From Legionella bozemanae (lineage in GTDB: Bacteria; Pseudomonadota; Gammaproteobacteria; Legionellales; Legionellaceae), in the NCBI RefSeq assembly GCF_001648595.1, contig NZ_LBAW01000012.1:1-64000 (forward strand): DNA of 64,000 bases, read 5' to 3'. Of this stretch, positions 55,950 to 64,000 are shown in pieces. Positions within the stretch are counted from its first letter, which is position 1, and every line of letters starts with the position of its first letter. A program made the position numbers and the translations under genes. Below the pieces are notes generated by a model, which did not search any database, was not told where the DNA came from, and worked only from the letters and a program-made list of their open reading frames with translations.

Positions 55950-56141
55950 CTATCTATGCCAGGTTGTACCATAGCGCACCTTGCCACAATGACCATCAAC
56001 ACAGCCTTTTTTAACATTTGTATGATGGCAGGTACCTCCTTTACACACAGTGGTGGATTTATGATATCCCCAAGCTGCAAAAGAGTTTGATACAAAACAA
56101 CTAACAATCAAGATCATAAAAATCTTTTTAATATGAGACAT
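55950..56141 (-). CDS. Small exported Cys/His-rich peptide
   Basis: A 63-residue precursor with a signal peptide (KKIFMILIVSCFVSNSFA) and a 40-residue mature part rich in Cys, His, Gly and Lys: four cysteines and five histidines in the order VCKGGTCHHTNVKKGCVDGHCGK. It could be a metal-binding or disulfide-stabilised peptide of the periplasm or medium. AAGGAGTG is positioned well before the ATG, supporting translation. I do not recognise a family. Confidence 0.7.
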   Translation of the reverse strand: MSHIKKIFMILIVSCFVSNSFAAWGYHKSTTVCKGGTCHHTNVKKGCVDGHCGKVRYGTTWHR

Positions 56142-56326
56142 ATATCACTCCTTAATGATTATGGCGCCAACATTGTCCACTAAAAATACAATTTGTATGA
56201 TTATTATAGTTTAGTTTGGAAAATTTTTTTGATGTGTAAAAAAAGGATCAAATGGATGTTGCTTTGCTATCTTGTTACATCTAAATTTAACAGAGCCATA
56301 AATTCATAGAAGAAATTCGAATAAGA

Positions 56327-56367
56327 GGGCGTAATCCAAGTGGATTGTAGGATCTTGGATTACGCCC
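56327..56367 (-). terminator. Strong hairpin after asnA
   Basis: GGGCGTAATCCAAG and CTTGGATTACGCCC form a perfect 14-base stem with a 13-base loop, further extended by GAAGAAAT...ATTTCTTC. It lies 20 bases past the asnA stop codon (minus strand). The extended symmetry suggests a repeat element as well as a terminator. Confidence 0.7.
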
Positions 56368-56386
56368 GATTTCTTCGTAGCGTAGG

Positions 56387-57361
56387 TCAAACTGCTACAG
56401 ATTCAGGCCAAACACTACATTGAACTTCGCCAATATGTTTTTTTTGCAACAAAAGCATCACTAAACGAGATTGGCCAATACCGCCGCCAATTGTTTGAGG
56501 TAAAGAACCAGATATTAATTTCTGGTGCCAATCAAAATCCAAACGATGCTGACAACCTGTTAATGCCAATTGATATTTTAATATGGCTTCATTGACTCGA
56601 ATACCCATAGAAGAAATTTCAAAAACATCTGCAATTATTGGGTTCCAAACTAAAATATCACCGTTTAAGCCAGTCAATCCCACTTCATTCACTGAACTCC
56701 AATCATCATAATCAGGAGCGCGTAAATCATGAGGTTTTCCATCGGCTAACGAACCCCCAATTCCAATTAAAAAAACCGCTCCATATTTTTTAGTGATAGC
56801 CCGCTCTCGTTCTTTGGGTGATAGATGAGGATATAACGCGCGTAATTCTTCGGCATAAATAAAATGAATATACTGAGGAAGAAATGGGACCAAACCATAA
56901 AGCTCACTGACTATATGTTCTGTTTTTTTTATGGCGTCATAAAGTTCAATGACTGTTTTTTTCAAATAGCTTAAACAACGATCTTTGTGGTCTATGACAC
57001 GCTCCCAATCCCATTGATCTACAAAAACTGAATGGGTTGCGCTTAATGCTTCTTCATCAGGTCTTAAAGCACTCATATGAGTATAAATGCCTTCCCCTGC
57101 TTGAAAAGCAAATTCTCCAAGTAATTTTCTTTTCCATTTGGCTAAGGAATGAACAACCTCAAAAGAATGGTCGGGCATTGCTTTAACCTTCACAGAAACA
57201 GCTTGTTCTGTGCCAGACAAGTTATCCTGCACACCATCTCCAACACGAGTTAATAATGGCCCTTGCACTTCAATAAGGCCTAATCTTTGCTCCAATTCAC
57301 GGGAAAAAAAACCTTTAACAAAGCTTATTTGCTTTTGTTTTTCAATAAATGCTTGTTTCAT
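56387..57361 (-). CDS. asnA: Ammonia-dependent asparagine synthetase AsnA
   Basis: A 324-residue aspartate-ammonia ligase (E. coli 330) that makes asparagine from aspartate, ATP and ammonia. The whole length follows the family: [102 protein letters not shown], and [29 protein letters not shown] at 57361 gives the standard MK start; a GTG immediately before is possible. It is divergent from an asnC-like regulator, the conserved arrangement. Confidence 0.97.
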   Translation of the reverse strand: MKQAFIEKQKQISFVKGFFSRELEQRLGLIEVQGPLLTRVGDGVQDNLSGTEQAVSVKVKAMPDHSFEVVHSLAKWKRKLLGEFAFQAGEGIYTHMSALRPDEEALSATHSVFVDQWDWERVIDHKDRCLSYLKKTVIELYDAIKKTEHIVSELYGLVPFLPQYIHFIYAEELRALYPHLSPKERERAITKKYGAVFLIGIGGSLADGKPHDLRAPDYDDWSSVNEVGLTGLNGDILVWNPIIADVFEISSMGIRVNEAILKYQLALTGCQHRLDFDWHQKLISGSLPQTIGGGIGQSRLVMLLLQKKHIGEVQCSVWPESVAV

Positions 57362-57511
57362 CACACTGCCTCAAAAATAAAATAATAAAATGAACTTAAC
57401 ATTATATTGAATTTTTAATTTATTTTTATTTCTAATTTAAAATAAATGTATATAAAGAAAATAATATCCATTAAAATAAGCTTTTATTTAAATAACTTTT
57501 AAAAAAAACCT

Positions 57512-57982
57512 ATGAAAGACCTTGAAAATTATCCAATCGATAATCTTGACCGAAAAATACTGAACGCATTAATAAAAAATGCACGTACTGCTTATGCAGA
57601 ACTGGCTAAAACGTGCGCTGTAAGTCCTGCTACGATTCATGTACGGGTAGAAAAAATGCGGCAAGCGGGCATTATTGAAGGAGTGCATGTACACATTAAT
57701 CCCAAACGATTAGGATATGATGTCTGTTGTTTCATTGGTATTACTTTGAATCATGCAAAAGATTATCAAGCGGTCTTAAAGAAACTGGAAGATTTAGAAG
57801 AAGTCATCGAAGCTTATTACACTATTGGTCATCATTTTAATATTTTTATCAAAGTAATGTGCCAATCCATAGACACCTTACAGCAGTTATTAGTGAATAA
57901 AATTCAACTTATCGATGAAATTCAATCAACAGAGACACTGATTTCCCTGCAAAATCCCATCATGCGCTCAGTAGTTCCTTAA
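57512..57982 (+). CDS. asnC: AsnC/Lrp-family regulator
   Basis: A 156-residue Lrp/AsnC regulator: N-terminal helix-turn-helix LDRKILNALIKNARTAYAELAKTCAVSPATIHVRVEKMRQAGIIEGVHVHINP and C-terminal RAM ligand domain (VCCFIGITLNHAKDYQAVLKKLEDLEEVIEAYYTIGHHFNIFIKVMCQ). The divergent placement with asnA, 150 bases apart, identifies AsnC, which represses or activates asnA according to asparagine levels. The intergenic region is very AT-rich, as usual for Lrp-type sites. No ribosome-binding site stands out. Confidence 0.92.
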   Translation: MKDLENYPIDNLDRKILNALIKNARTAYAELAKTCAVSPATIHVRVEKMRQAGIIEGVHVHINPKRLGYDVCCFIGITLNHAKDYQAVLKKLEDLEEVIEAYYTIGHHFNIFIKVMCQSIDTLQQLLVNKIQLIDEIQSTETLISLQNPIMRSVVP

Positions 57983-58055
57983 TCCCAATGTGATTCATCT
58001 CATTTAGATCGATTAAATAGCTAAAGAAGTATTCGTTGGGATAAAACTGTTGATA

Positions 58056-59405
58056 TCAACTGTGTTTTATAATCAGATCGCTGTCTTCTTTAACAGTCCC
58101 TACTTTAGGGGGCTCTTTCTCGCTGGGAGAGAGTAATTCATTACTTGGGGGAAGAGTAGCTCCTTGAGGCATTGTTTTTTGCGTTGATTTAGGGCTACCC
58201 ATCTGGAGCAAATCGGGTTCGGCTTCTGATTTTTTTTGGGGATTAATTTCATCAAGAGCTTTGGAAAATTTATTCATAAAAGTAGAAAAACCGCTTTCTA
58301 CAGCATGTACGTATTTTTCTTTTAAACTGCCCTTCTCCTCGAAGCCTTTTATGAACGCTGTTATCCCATCTCCTGCTGCACTGGCATAAGCTTTAGTCAT
58401 ATTCCACAACTTTGATGGCAAACTTTTTGACGAATCATCAAGTATTTGATTTATATTTTTAGTGATATTTACCGTATCCTTTCCTAATTGCTCTACTGTC
58501 TCTTTCTTTAAATTTTTGTCATTACCCAGAACCAGGCGATGCAGGAATGACAAGCCAGAACTTTGAAGTGACGTACCCGCATGGCTTAATTGTAATAACT
58601 CTAAAGAACGTACTGTATTTGAAAGTTTTTCACCTTCATTTTTAGCTAAATCTTTTTCAAGGTCATCTAAATATCGGGCTTCCTCGTCGATAATTGCTTT
58701 TCGCGCTTGCTTTATGGGATTATCAGGATCATTTTCAAGCTCCTGCGCTACTTTGTCATGTGCTGCTCGCAGATCGGTTATAATTTGCTTGCCTCGGTCC
58801 TTCTCACTCAGTAAACTCGTAACAAGTGATTTATTATACCCTCCCATGCCTTGTTCGAAGCTCGCTCCTACCATTTTACTTACAGTATCAAAAAAACCCT
58901 TACCTTCCTCAAACCCCTTTAGGGCACCTTGACACATCCCAATCGTCCCTTGCATGCAAGCCTTTGCAAATCCCCCCATTTTTTCAGTCAAAGATTTAGA
59001 TTTATCAAATGCTAAGTCAGTGGCCAGATTCCATGCAACTCTCACTGAATTTATACCCATTTCCTGTAGTGCTTTTGGATCAACTCGCTGTTCTTGACTG
59101 AGATCAGAGGTCATAATCACAGCATTACTCAACAGTTGTGCTGTTGTGGTTTTTTTACTCAGGTCTTTAAGCGACTCATAAACTTCGTCAAGACGGCCTC
59201 CCTTATCAGGAGAGGTGGCATCGGCTAAAGCTTTATCTAATCGGTCGAGCTCTTTGCTTACAGCCTGTGTCACATCCTGATGTGCCTCGCGGTATTGAGA
59301 AGGCATTTCAGTTTTCTGCCACTCTGAAAGATTTTGACGTATGCTTTGCATTAACGCTTGAGAATCCACAAATTTACGTCGTTGAACCTCTTCTTTGCTA
59401 ATCAT
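58056..59405 (-). CDS. Unrecognised 449-residue helical protein, candidate effector
   Basis: A soluble helical protein of 449 residues. Residues 1-120 are coiled-coil-like (MISKEEVQRRKFVDSQALMQSIRQNLSEWQKTEMPSQY...). Residues 140-210 are Gly/Met-rich (MGGFAKACMQGTIGMCQGALKGFEEGKGF), perhaps an amphipathic or membrane-associating region. Residues 330-400 repeat similar pieces (GDGITAFIKGFEEKGSLKEKYVHAVESGF). The C-terminal 60 residues are Pro/Ser/Glu-rich and end EPPKVGTVKEDSDLIIKHS. This layout suits a Dot/Icm substrate. One CTTAAG hexamer on the minus strand near 59445 is only a half PmrA-like site. No family recognised. Confidence 0.65.
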   Translation of the reverse strand: MISKEEVQRRKFVDSQALMQSIRQNLSEWQKTEMPSQYREAHQDVTQAVSKELDRLDKALADATSPDKGGRLDEVYESLKDLSKKTTTAQLLSNAVIMTSDLSQEQRVDPKALQEMGINSVRVAWNLATDLAFDKSKSLTEKMGGFAKACMQGTIGMCQGALKGFEEGKGFFDTVSKMVGASFEQGMGGYNKSLVTSLLSEKDRGKQIITDLRAAHDKVAQELENDPDNPIKQARKAIIDEEARYLDDLEKDLAKNEGEKLSNTVRSLELLQLSHAGTSLQSSGLSFLHRLVLGNDKNLKKETVEQLGKDTVNITKNINQILDDSSKSLPSKLWNMTKAYASAAGDGITAFIKGFEEKGSLKEKYVHAVESGFSTFMNKFSKALDEINPQKKSEAEPDLLQMGSPKSTQKTMPQGATLPPSNELLSPSEKEPPKVGTVKEDSDLIIKHS

Positions 59406-59623
59406 AATGAGTGTTTTCTATTCTATATTCCATACAAAAAAGTATAGCTTAAGAGCTCACAAATTGTTCAATAAAAAAACACAAAAATCATGATATAAAT
59501 CAAAATGCCTTCACGTTTTATGCGCGAAATCAAGCTCCAACTTTCAGGACAACACTAGGTAAAAAGAGCTGTTTTTATTCAATAATTAATGTTTATTTCG
59601 CCTTATTTTTTTCAATGAATTTT

Positions 59624-59640
59624 GTTAAGAATTACTTAAG
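59624..59640 (+). promoter_or_regulatory. PmrA-box-like tandem TTAAG site
   Basis: GTTAAG-AATTA-CTTAAG matches the enterobacterial PmrA box YTTAAK-N5-YTTAAK at all but the first base. It sits 45 bases before the ATG of the 207-residue membrane protein gene. TAAAAT at 59651-59656 could be a -10, although its spacing is short. PmrA is a known activator of many Legionella effector genes. Confidence 0.45.
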
Positions 59641-59684
59641 GTCAAGTTGTTAAAATAACAAACACTTTCCTTGTATGATAAAAA

Positions 59685-60308
59685 ATGAAACGAGCCCTGA
59701 CTGGTATATTAACAATACTCCTATTGCCTTTCTCTGCTGCTGCAAGTGTAGTGATAGTAGCATTGTTACTGGCCATGCTTGCTCTGGTTTCCCCTGTTCT
59801 TGTTATAGGCGGTGCTTTATGGTCTGCCGGAAAGCTGTCCGAAAGATTTACAGACTGGCTTTATCCTCCTAAAAATATTATGACTTCAAACCATGGAAAT
59901 GGCCCCATAATTACTTCATTATCAATGACAGGTATACTTTTCTTTGCCCTCCTTATACCGGTTACTGTGGGTTCTGCTGCAGCAGCTGCCGTAGTTTCTG
60001 TTTTACTTGTGCCAGCCCTGGCGGTAACTGGCGCTTATAAAATTGCTGACCCAACAATAAATTATCTCTATACTGCATTGGGTTTAAATAAAGAAGAGGT
60101 TAAGGTAAAGCACAGCTATAGTATATTACCGCAAGATTCAGATGAGCACCGAGAAGAGCCCGAAGAAGACGTTCCGCATTTTGATCCTTTATTTCAACCC
60201 AATACTTCCACCATTAATAATGTGACAAAAAGAGAGAAAACTTTTCCGTCAGAGATAGAGTTAAGGAGTAGAGCTCTTAGCTATTCACCATCTTCGGATG
60301 AGACATAA
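59685..60308 (+). CDS. Four-span membrane protein with acidic C-terminal tail, candidate effector
   Basis: A 207-residue protein with two hydrophobic hairpins (residues about 5-48 and 75-118: SVVIVALLLAMLALVSPVLVIGGALW, and ILFFALLIPVTVGSAAAAAVVSVLLVPALAVTGA) rich in Ala, Val and Gly. Residues 135-207 are hydrophilic with a Glu-rich patch DSDEHREEPEEDV and a Ser-rich end RSRALSYSPSSDET. Such a hydrophobic half with an acidic tail is known in Dot/Icm effectors that insert in host membranes. A PmrA-box-like site lies 45 bases upstream. There is no ribosome-binding site before the ATG. Confidence 0.65.
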   Translation: MKRALTGILTILLLPFSAAASVVIVALLLAMLALVSPVLVIGGALWSAGKLSERFTDWLYPPKNIMTSNHGNGPIITSLSMTGILFFALLIPVTVGSAAAAAVVSVLLVPALAVTGAYKIADPTINYLYTALGLNKEEVKVKHSYSILPQDSDEHREEPEEDVPHFDPLFQPNTSTINNVTKREKTFPSEIELRSRALSYSPSSDET

Positions 60309-60378
60309 CTTTCTCAAAATGTTATTCTACTCAGTTTATTTTCTTGGCAGAAAAACTATCTGACATGGATAATGAGCA

Positions 60379-60957
60379 ATGAATCAATTTAAATTTCTAA
60401 AAACAATTCATATTGAATATCAATTAAAACTATATGAATTAGTGGCCGCATCCATTCAAAAGGAGAGCGCGGCTCTCGAATCGAAGAAAAATATTAATGA
60501 ACTTACAATAGATGAAATGCATGCTCTGGAATTTTATAAACAAAGCCAGCAGACTCTAGTTGAATCAACCTTCCTGCAAATTTATGCCAAACTAGAAGAA
60601 GCCTTGTATTATGAATGTACCCCACTGCTAATTAAGAAAAATGCAAGCATATCACGCTTTGAACCCATCCTGAGCGAACAAGGATGCACTATTGATAGCA
60701 AACATTGGAAAATGCTAGTCAATATTTCTAAAATTCGAAATTGCCTCTTACATGGAAATGGAAGATTGGATCCCGATCGATATGGAGTGGATACAAAAGA
60801 AACCATTCACTCCCTTAACTTAGATGCAAATATTCCAGTGATTGAAATAATTCATTTAAAAGATCATAAAGAAGAAATTTCTAAAATGAAACTCAATGAA
60901 GCATTTCTCCATTATTGCTTTACTAAAATAAAAGACTTTGTCCAGTCTCAAAAATAG
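60379..60957 (+). CDS. HEPN-like RX4H protein
   Basis: A 192-residue all-helical protein. The segment HWKMLVNISKIRNCLLHGNGRLD has R120 and H125 in the RX4H pattern of the HEPN superfamily, whose members are often RNases in toxin-antitoxin, CRISPR or anti-phage systems. The preceding helices ALEFYKQSQQTLVESTFLQIYAKLEEALYYEC fit the four-helix HEPN fold. Unlike toxin HEPN proteins it has no MNT or other antitoxin gene next to it. It may be a regulator or part of a larger system. The neighbouring effector candidate is on the same strand, 70 bases upstream. Activity is inference. Confidence 0.6.
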   Translation: MNQFKFLKTIHIEYQLKLYELVAASIQKESAALESKKNINELTIDEMHALEFYKQSQQTLVESTFLQIYAKLEEALYYECTPLLIKKNASISRFEPILSEQGCTIDSKHWKMLVNISKIRNCLLHGNGRLDPDRYGVDTKETIHSLNLDANIPVIEIIHLKDHKEEISKMKLNEAFLHYCFTKIKDFVQSQK

Positions 60958-61120
60958 AGGTTTTCCCTTGTTAATTTAACATACGCTCGATGATATATAC
61001 CTCAAACATCGCAATGAACTCCTACCTAAACTCTATTGGCAATGATTTATTAAAATTCAATTTGATCAAACTATAATCTAATACTACAATAAAATTGCAT
61101 TTTAACGACAGGAGGTCATT

Positions 61121-61741
61121 ATGAACCAAACAATTAAGTTCGTGGGGATTGCTGCAACTCTATTAGGTCTAGGTGGATGTACCACAACAACTGGGAACTC
61201 ACCTGGATACCGCGCCAATTATGTCTATTCTTCTGGTTATACTCCTCCAGGATATACGACTAACTATTATAGGGTAGGTAGTTATGGGACAGGTACTTAT
61301 TATGGAGCCGGCTGGAATAGTGGCTATTATGGTAATACTTATGGTTATTGGCCTAGCTCTTACTCTAGAGCAAGAGGATATTACTCAAACAATATCGTCT
61401 ATAATACTGGCAAAACAAGATATTACACGGGTTATAGAAACTATAATAAACCTCTAGGTTACTACAATAAGACCTATGTTGGATATGGGAATACCAAATA
61501 TTATAAAGGTAACGTAGGGTATCATAATGGCCAGGTACATTATCAAAAAAGATATAGAAATGGCCAGATAAACTATCAAAGTAGTCAAGTAAATTATGGT
61601 CAACCGAACTATCAAACAAAATATAGAAAAAATCAGATAAATTATCAAAATGGTCAAGTAAATTATGGCCAATCGAACTACCAAACAAAATATAGAAAAA
61701 ACCAGATAAATTATCAAAATGGCCAGGCAGGTTATCAATAA
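61121..61741 (+). CDS. Tyr-rich repeat lipoprotein
   Basis: A 206-residue exported protein: signal MNQTIKFVGIAATLLGLGG ending in a lipobox LGLGGC (C20), so probably an outer-membrane lipoprotein. The mature part has very high Tyr, Gly and Asn, low in charged residues until the basic repeat region. From residue 151 a 23-residue unit (NYQTKYRKNQINYQNGQVNYG pattern) recurs. AGGAGGTC gives a strong start. Function unknown; such Tyr-rich surface proteins may form matrices or adhere. The reverse strand shows long open frames that are shadows of the repeat. Confidence 0.8.
   Translation: MNQTIKFVGIAATLLGLGGCTTTTGNSPGYRANYVYSSGYTPPGYTTNYYRVGSYGTGTYYGAGWNSGYYGNTYGYWPSSYSRARGYYSNNIVYNTGKTRYYTGYRNYNKPLGYYNKTYVGYGNTKYYKGNVGYHNGQVHYQKRYRNGQINYQSSQVNYGQPNYQTKYRKNQINYQNGQVNYGQSNYQTKYRKNQINYQNGQAGYQ
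61571..61738 (+). repeat. 69-base tandem repeat within the lipoprotein gene
   Basis: Two nearly complete copies (61571-61639 and 61640-61708) and a partial one (61709-61738) of a 69-base unit encoding 23 residues. A shorter related segment precedes at about 61527. In-frame tandem units let length vary by recombination or slippage. Confidence 0.8.
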
Positions 61742-61834
61742 GATTGCCCACATTAACTAATCAGTTCGGGCTTAGCGATCATGTCCGTCAAGCTAAGAGT
61801 ATTTAGTATTAATTTTACTCAATTCACAAGTAAC

Positions 61835-61860
61835 TCTGTCATCCCCGCGCAGGCGGGGAG
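61835..61860. repeat. Second copy of the GC-rich REP-like palindrome
   Basis: TCTGTCATCCCCGCGCAGGC and its continuation GGGGAG match the reverse complement of 18179-18204 at 25 of 26 bases. Here it lies in a 351-base gene-free stretch (61742-62092) between the lipoprotein gene and nagB, which otherwise holds only a hairpin at 62039. Confidence 0.7.
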
Positions 61861-62038
61861 CTATTTCGAACCAAATTGCAATCGGTAAACCTAAAAGCAA
61901 CACCAAGGCCAGCAGTATGGGTATAGCAGGATGTCATCCTTTGAATTGTTTCCTTGGATTGCTTCTTTTTTCTGCTCCCATAGGCCTCGTGCATTGAAGC
62001 ATCACTCCAGTCTGGGAACTAAACGATTATAAATAGAC

Positions 62039-62066
62039 CCCCATATTCGTCTTTCTAAATATGGGG
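62039..62066 (-). terminator. Hairpin after nagB
   Basis: CCCCATATT and AATATGGGG form a perfect 9-base stem with a 10-base loop, 27 bases past the nagB stop codon (minus strand). The T-run on the minus strand is weak. Confidence 0.5.
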
Positions 62067-62092
62067 CTTGGGTACCTATTTTCGATGTCTTA

Positions 62093-62974
62093 TTAGCTTA
62101 GATTTATTTTTATCTCGTTAAGGCCATCATGAACAGGAACAATTTTTGGTTCTTCTGAAATTTTAGGAGCATAGATGCTTCGAAACAATAATGGCGATTT
62201 GATTGGTTTAATCGATGACGGCAACTTAGATGCCGCTTCTTTATCAAGCAGGATTGTAACGTTTTTATGATCATATAAGGCTGTTGCCGGAATATCTTGA
62301 TTCGGTGCCGAAGCCAGATTAACAGCAGCAATAATATCTGCCTTAGCTGCGCCTGAGGCGAGCAAATAACATGCTTTACTGTGTTGTAAAATCGTTCCAA
62401 TTCCCATTGTTATGGCATGGGTTGGTACCTCATCTTTTGAATTAAAAAATCGTTTATTCGCCTCGCGAGTTTTATCATCTAATTTTATTAATCGTGTTTT
62501 AGAATCAAATGAAGAGCCTGGTTCATTAAAGCCAATATGGCCATTCACACCCAAACCTAAAATTTGAATGTCTATTCCACCAGCTTCTTGAATTTTTTCT
62601 TCATATTCTTTCGCATGCTGCTCAATTGACTGCAATGGAACAGTTCCATCAAGCATATGAATATTCTCTTTTTTGATATTAACGTGATCAAAAAAATGAT
62701 GATGCATGTAGTAATTATAAGATTGAATGTGTGTTGGTTCTAACCCTAAATACTCATCTAAATTAAACGTGATGACTAATGAAAAATCTAAGTTTTCCTC
62801 TTTATGCAGACGAACTAATTCTTTATATAAAGGCTCAGGGGTACTTCCTGTTGCCAGTCCCAAAACGGTAGGTATTTTTTTCTGATTATTTTCCATGATT
62901 TTCATTTGAATGGTTCGAGCAGCTTTACTTGCCATGCCTTCAGCTGTTTCCCTAACAAAAATGCGGCTAAACAT
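62093..62974 (-). CDS. nagB: Glucosamine-6-phosphate deaminase NagB
   Basis: A 293-residue deaminase/isomerase converting glucosamine-6-phosphate to fructose-6-phosphate and ammonia. Motifs: GLATGSTPEPLYKELV, the general-base region FNLDEYLGLEPTHIQSYNYYM, GLGVNGHIGFNEPGSSF (catalytic His and Glu) and the C-terminal KADIIAAVNLA. The frame is open to 62989, but ATG at 62974 (MFSRIFVRE) has GGAG eight bases upstream. It is divergent from nagA with 329 bases between. Confidence 0.95.
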   Translation of the reverse strand: MFSRIFVRETAEGMASKAARTIQMKIMENNQKKIPTVLGLATGSTPEPLYKELVRLHKEENLDFSLVITFNLDEYLGLEPTHIQSYNYYMHHHFFDHVNIKKENIHMLDGTVPLQSIEQHAKEYEEKIQEAGGIDIQILGLGVNGHIGFNEPGSSFDSKTRLIKLDDKTREANKRFFNSKDEVPTHAITMGIGTILQHSKACYLLASGAAKADIIAAVNLASAPNQDIPATALYDHKNVTILLDKEAASKLPSSIKPIKSPLLFRSIYAPKISEEPKIVPVHDGLNEIKINLS

Positions 62975-63049
62975 AAATACTTTCTCCAAGAAATCGAGGT
63001 GTTATATCCAATATAAATTAAGAGTTCAGAATAAAGAAAATCCATATTA

Positions 63050-63067
63050 GGTTTGTTGAAACAAACC
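63050..63067. promoter_or_regulatory. Operator-like palindrome between nagB and nagA
   Basis: GGTTTGTT-GA-AACAAACC is a perfect 8-base inverted repeat 75 bases before nagB and 236 before nagA, in the shared promoter region (62975-63303). It does not match the NagC consensus that I know; it could bind a GntR- or LacI-type regulator. The rest of the region shows no gene. Confidence 0.5.
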
Positions 63068-63303
63068 CTTATTAAACACTCTCCATTCATTCCCATATTT
63101 TGTTACAATTACCTAATGCAGGATGCCAATAAAATCATAAAAAATTTGATTTATCGACGCGCAATTTTAGCCAATTTAGCAGCGAAACTCTAGGGCATTT
63201 CTTGTGGAGGTCCCGTTCTAAAATATGATATTTAGAGCTCTGACCGGAAATAGATTAAGCTCCTAGCAATTGTTTGTGGAACTCATCCCTACGAGGATAT
63301 TAA

Positions 63304-64000
63304 ATGCTAATTAAAAATATTTATGTTTATAACGATGCCGGGCTTAAAGAATTAAAACACGTGCAAGTTACCGAAGATGGGGCAAGAATAATCTTCAATA
63401 TTGATGACGATTTTTTATCCTCTTTGCAAGAGGATAAAATAATTGATTCTAAAGGCTGCTATTTCTTCATGCCAGGGATGTTAGATTCCCATGTTCATGG
63501 CCAAGGGGGTATTGATTTCGCTGATTTAGGCGATGAAATGAGTCAGGAGGGATTGGAGCGTATTGTCAAAGAACTAGGAAAAACAGGGCTTTCTTATGCG
63601 TTAGCAACTCTAGTATCCATGCCTATCCCCGCTTTAAAAAAATCACTGATAAAAATTAATGATTTCATTTGGAAACACGAACTGAATCCTACCCCTGGTT
63701 GTACTCAGATTCTTGGTGTGCATTTAGAAGGTCCCTTTATCTCAGAAAGTTGCAAAGGCGCTCATGCTAAAGAGGCGCTGCAACATAGTATTTGTATGGA
63801 AAAATTTAGGGATATTATTGATGTAGCGCCTCATATTAAACACTGGAAAATTACCATTGCCCCTGATTTATTAGGTGCAGAAGATTTCATTAAACAGACA
63901 AAGACCCTTGAGGAAGAAGGTATTTTTGTAAAAGTGTTTATTGGTCACTGCAATCCAGATGATAAGGAGATCATTAGCCGTGCTATTGCAGCAGGCGCTT
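63304..64000 (+). CDS. nagA: N-acetylglucosamine-6-phosphate deacetylase NagA, 3' truncated by window
   Basis: The first 232 residues of NagA are visible. It removes acetate from GlcNAc-6-phosphate, giving the NagB substrate. Seen are the metal motif DSHVHGQGGIDF near residue 65, the region HLEGPFISESCKGAH with the metal-ligand Glu, and VKVFIGHCNP near the right edge. The ATG at 63304 follows GAGGA. The frame continues past the window end, so the length cannot be checked. It is divergent from nagB rather than in one operon with it as in enterobacteria. Confidence 0.93.
   Translation, partial: MLIKNIYVYNDAGLKELKHVQVTEDGARIIFNIDDDFLSSLQEDKIIDSKGCYFFMPGMLDSHVHGQGGIDFADLGDEMSQEGLERIVKELGKTGLSYALATLVSMPIPALKKSLIKINDFIWKHELNPTPGCTQILGVHLEGPFISESCKGAHAKEALQHSICMEKFRDIIDVAPHIKHWKITIAPDLLGAEDFIKQTKTLEEEGIFVKVFIGHCNPDDKEIISRAIAAGA

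Noticed and set aside
61365-61753. Long reverse-strand open frames over the Tyr-rich lipoprotein
   Set aside because: They are shadows of the repeated coding sequence; the forward gene has a signal peptide, lipobox and strong ribosome-binding site.

Overview
The window is AT-rich gammaproteobacterial chromosome that looks like a Legionella or close relative. I infer this from the mix of contents: candidate Dot/Icm effectors (an ankyrin protein with a C58-like Cys-His-Asp triad, a Lot-type OTU deubiquitinase, a giant coiled-coil protein with a C-terminal membrane anchor, several orphan proteins with hydrophilic Glu/Ser-rich tails), a quinol nitric-oxide reductase, VirK-like and host-attachment family proteins, and short dispersed palindromic repeats. 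I see no 16S gene, tRNA or species-specific marker, so I do not name a species.

Layout. 0-2.3 kb: the 3' end of a polyketide synthase (KR-ACP) joined to a condensation-like domain, with a clear base-composition change inside the gene. 2.3-12 kb: a VOC protein, a large RecB-like nuclease/helicase, an orphan protein, DUF488, norB-type qNOR and an AlkA-like glycosylase. 12-17.5 kb: a NADAR-domain protein, a long inverted repeat, and a minus-strand run AraC-EamA-archease-RtcB (RNA ligation). 17.5-21.4 kb: small housekeeping and stress genes (GNAT, aldo/keto reductase, Hsp20, DUF6790-like) plus an overlapping pair of tiny genes. 21.5-27.2 kb: a czcCBA-type heavy-metal RND efflux operon. 27.4-36.3 kb: a signalling block with an abbreviated kinase and FixJ regulator, a receiver, CheB, a CheB-CheR-PAS fusion, a PAS histidine kinase, then a cupredoxin and an attachment-family protein. 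36.4-46.2 kb: cold-shock protein, VirK-like protein, C58/ankyrin protein, SDR, class III aminotransferase, and a LysR regulator divergent from a cidA/lrgB pair, then an outer-membrane protein.

46.2-61.8 kb is the accessory part. It holds a 1229-residue coiled-coil protein, a trio of unrecognised genes at 50.75-53.5 kb, an OTU-family protein with Lot-like catalytic spacing, a tiny Cys/His-rich secreted peptide, two more effector candidates (one behind a PmrA-box-like site), an orphan HEPN-like protein and a Tyr-rich repeat lipoprotein. The conserved asnA/asnC divergent pair interrupts it. The window closes with divergent nagB and nagA (cut by the window end), sharing an intergenic region with an operator-like palindrome.

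How genes work together. RtcB and archease form an RNA ligation pair; CzcC-B-A form one trans-envelope pump; CidA/LrgB with LysR resemble a murein-hydrolase/pyruvate-overflow control module; nagB/nagA process amino sugars; asnA/asnC make and regulate asparagine synthesis. Effector status of the accessory proteins is inference from architecture and context and has not been tested.
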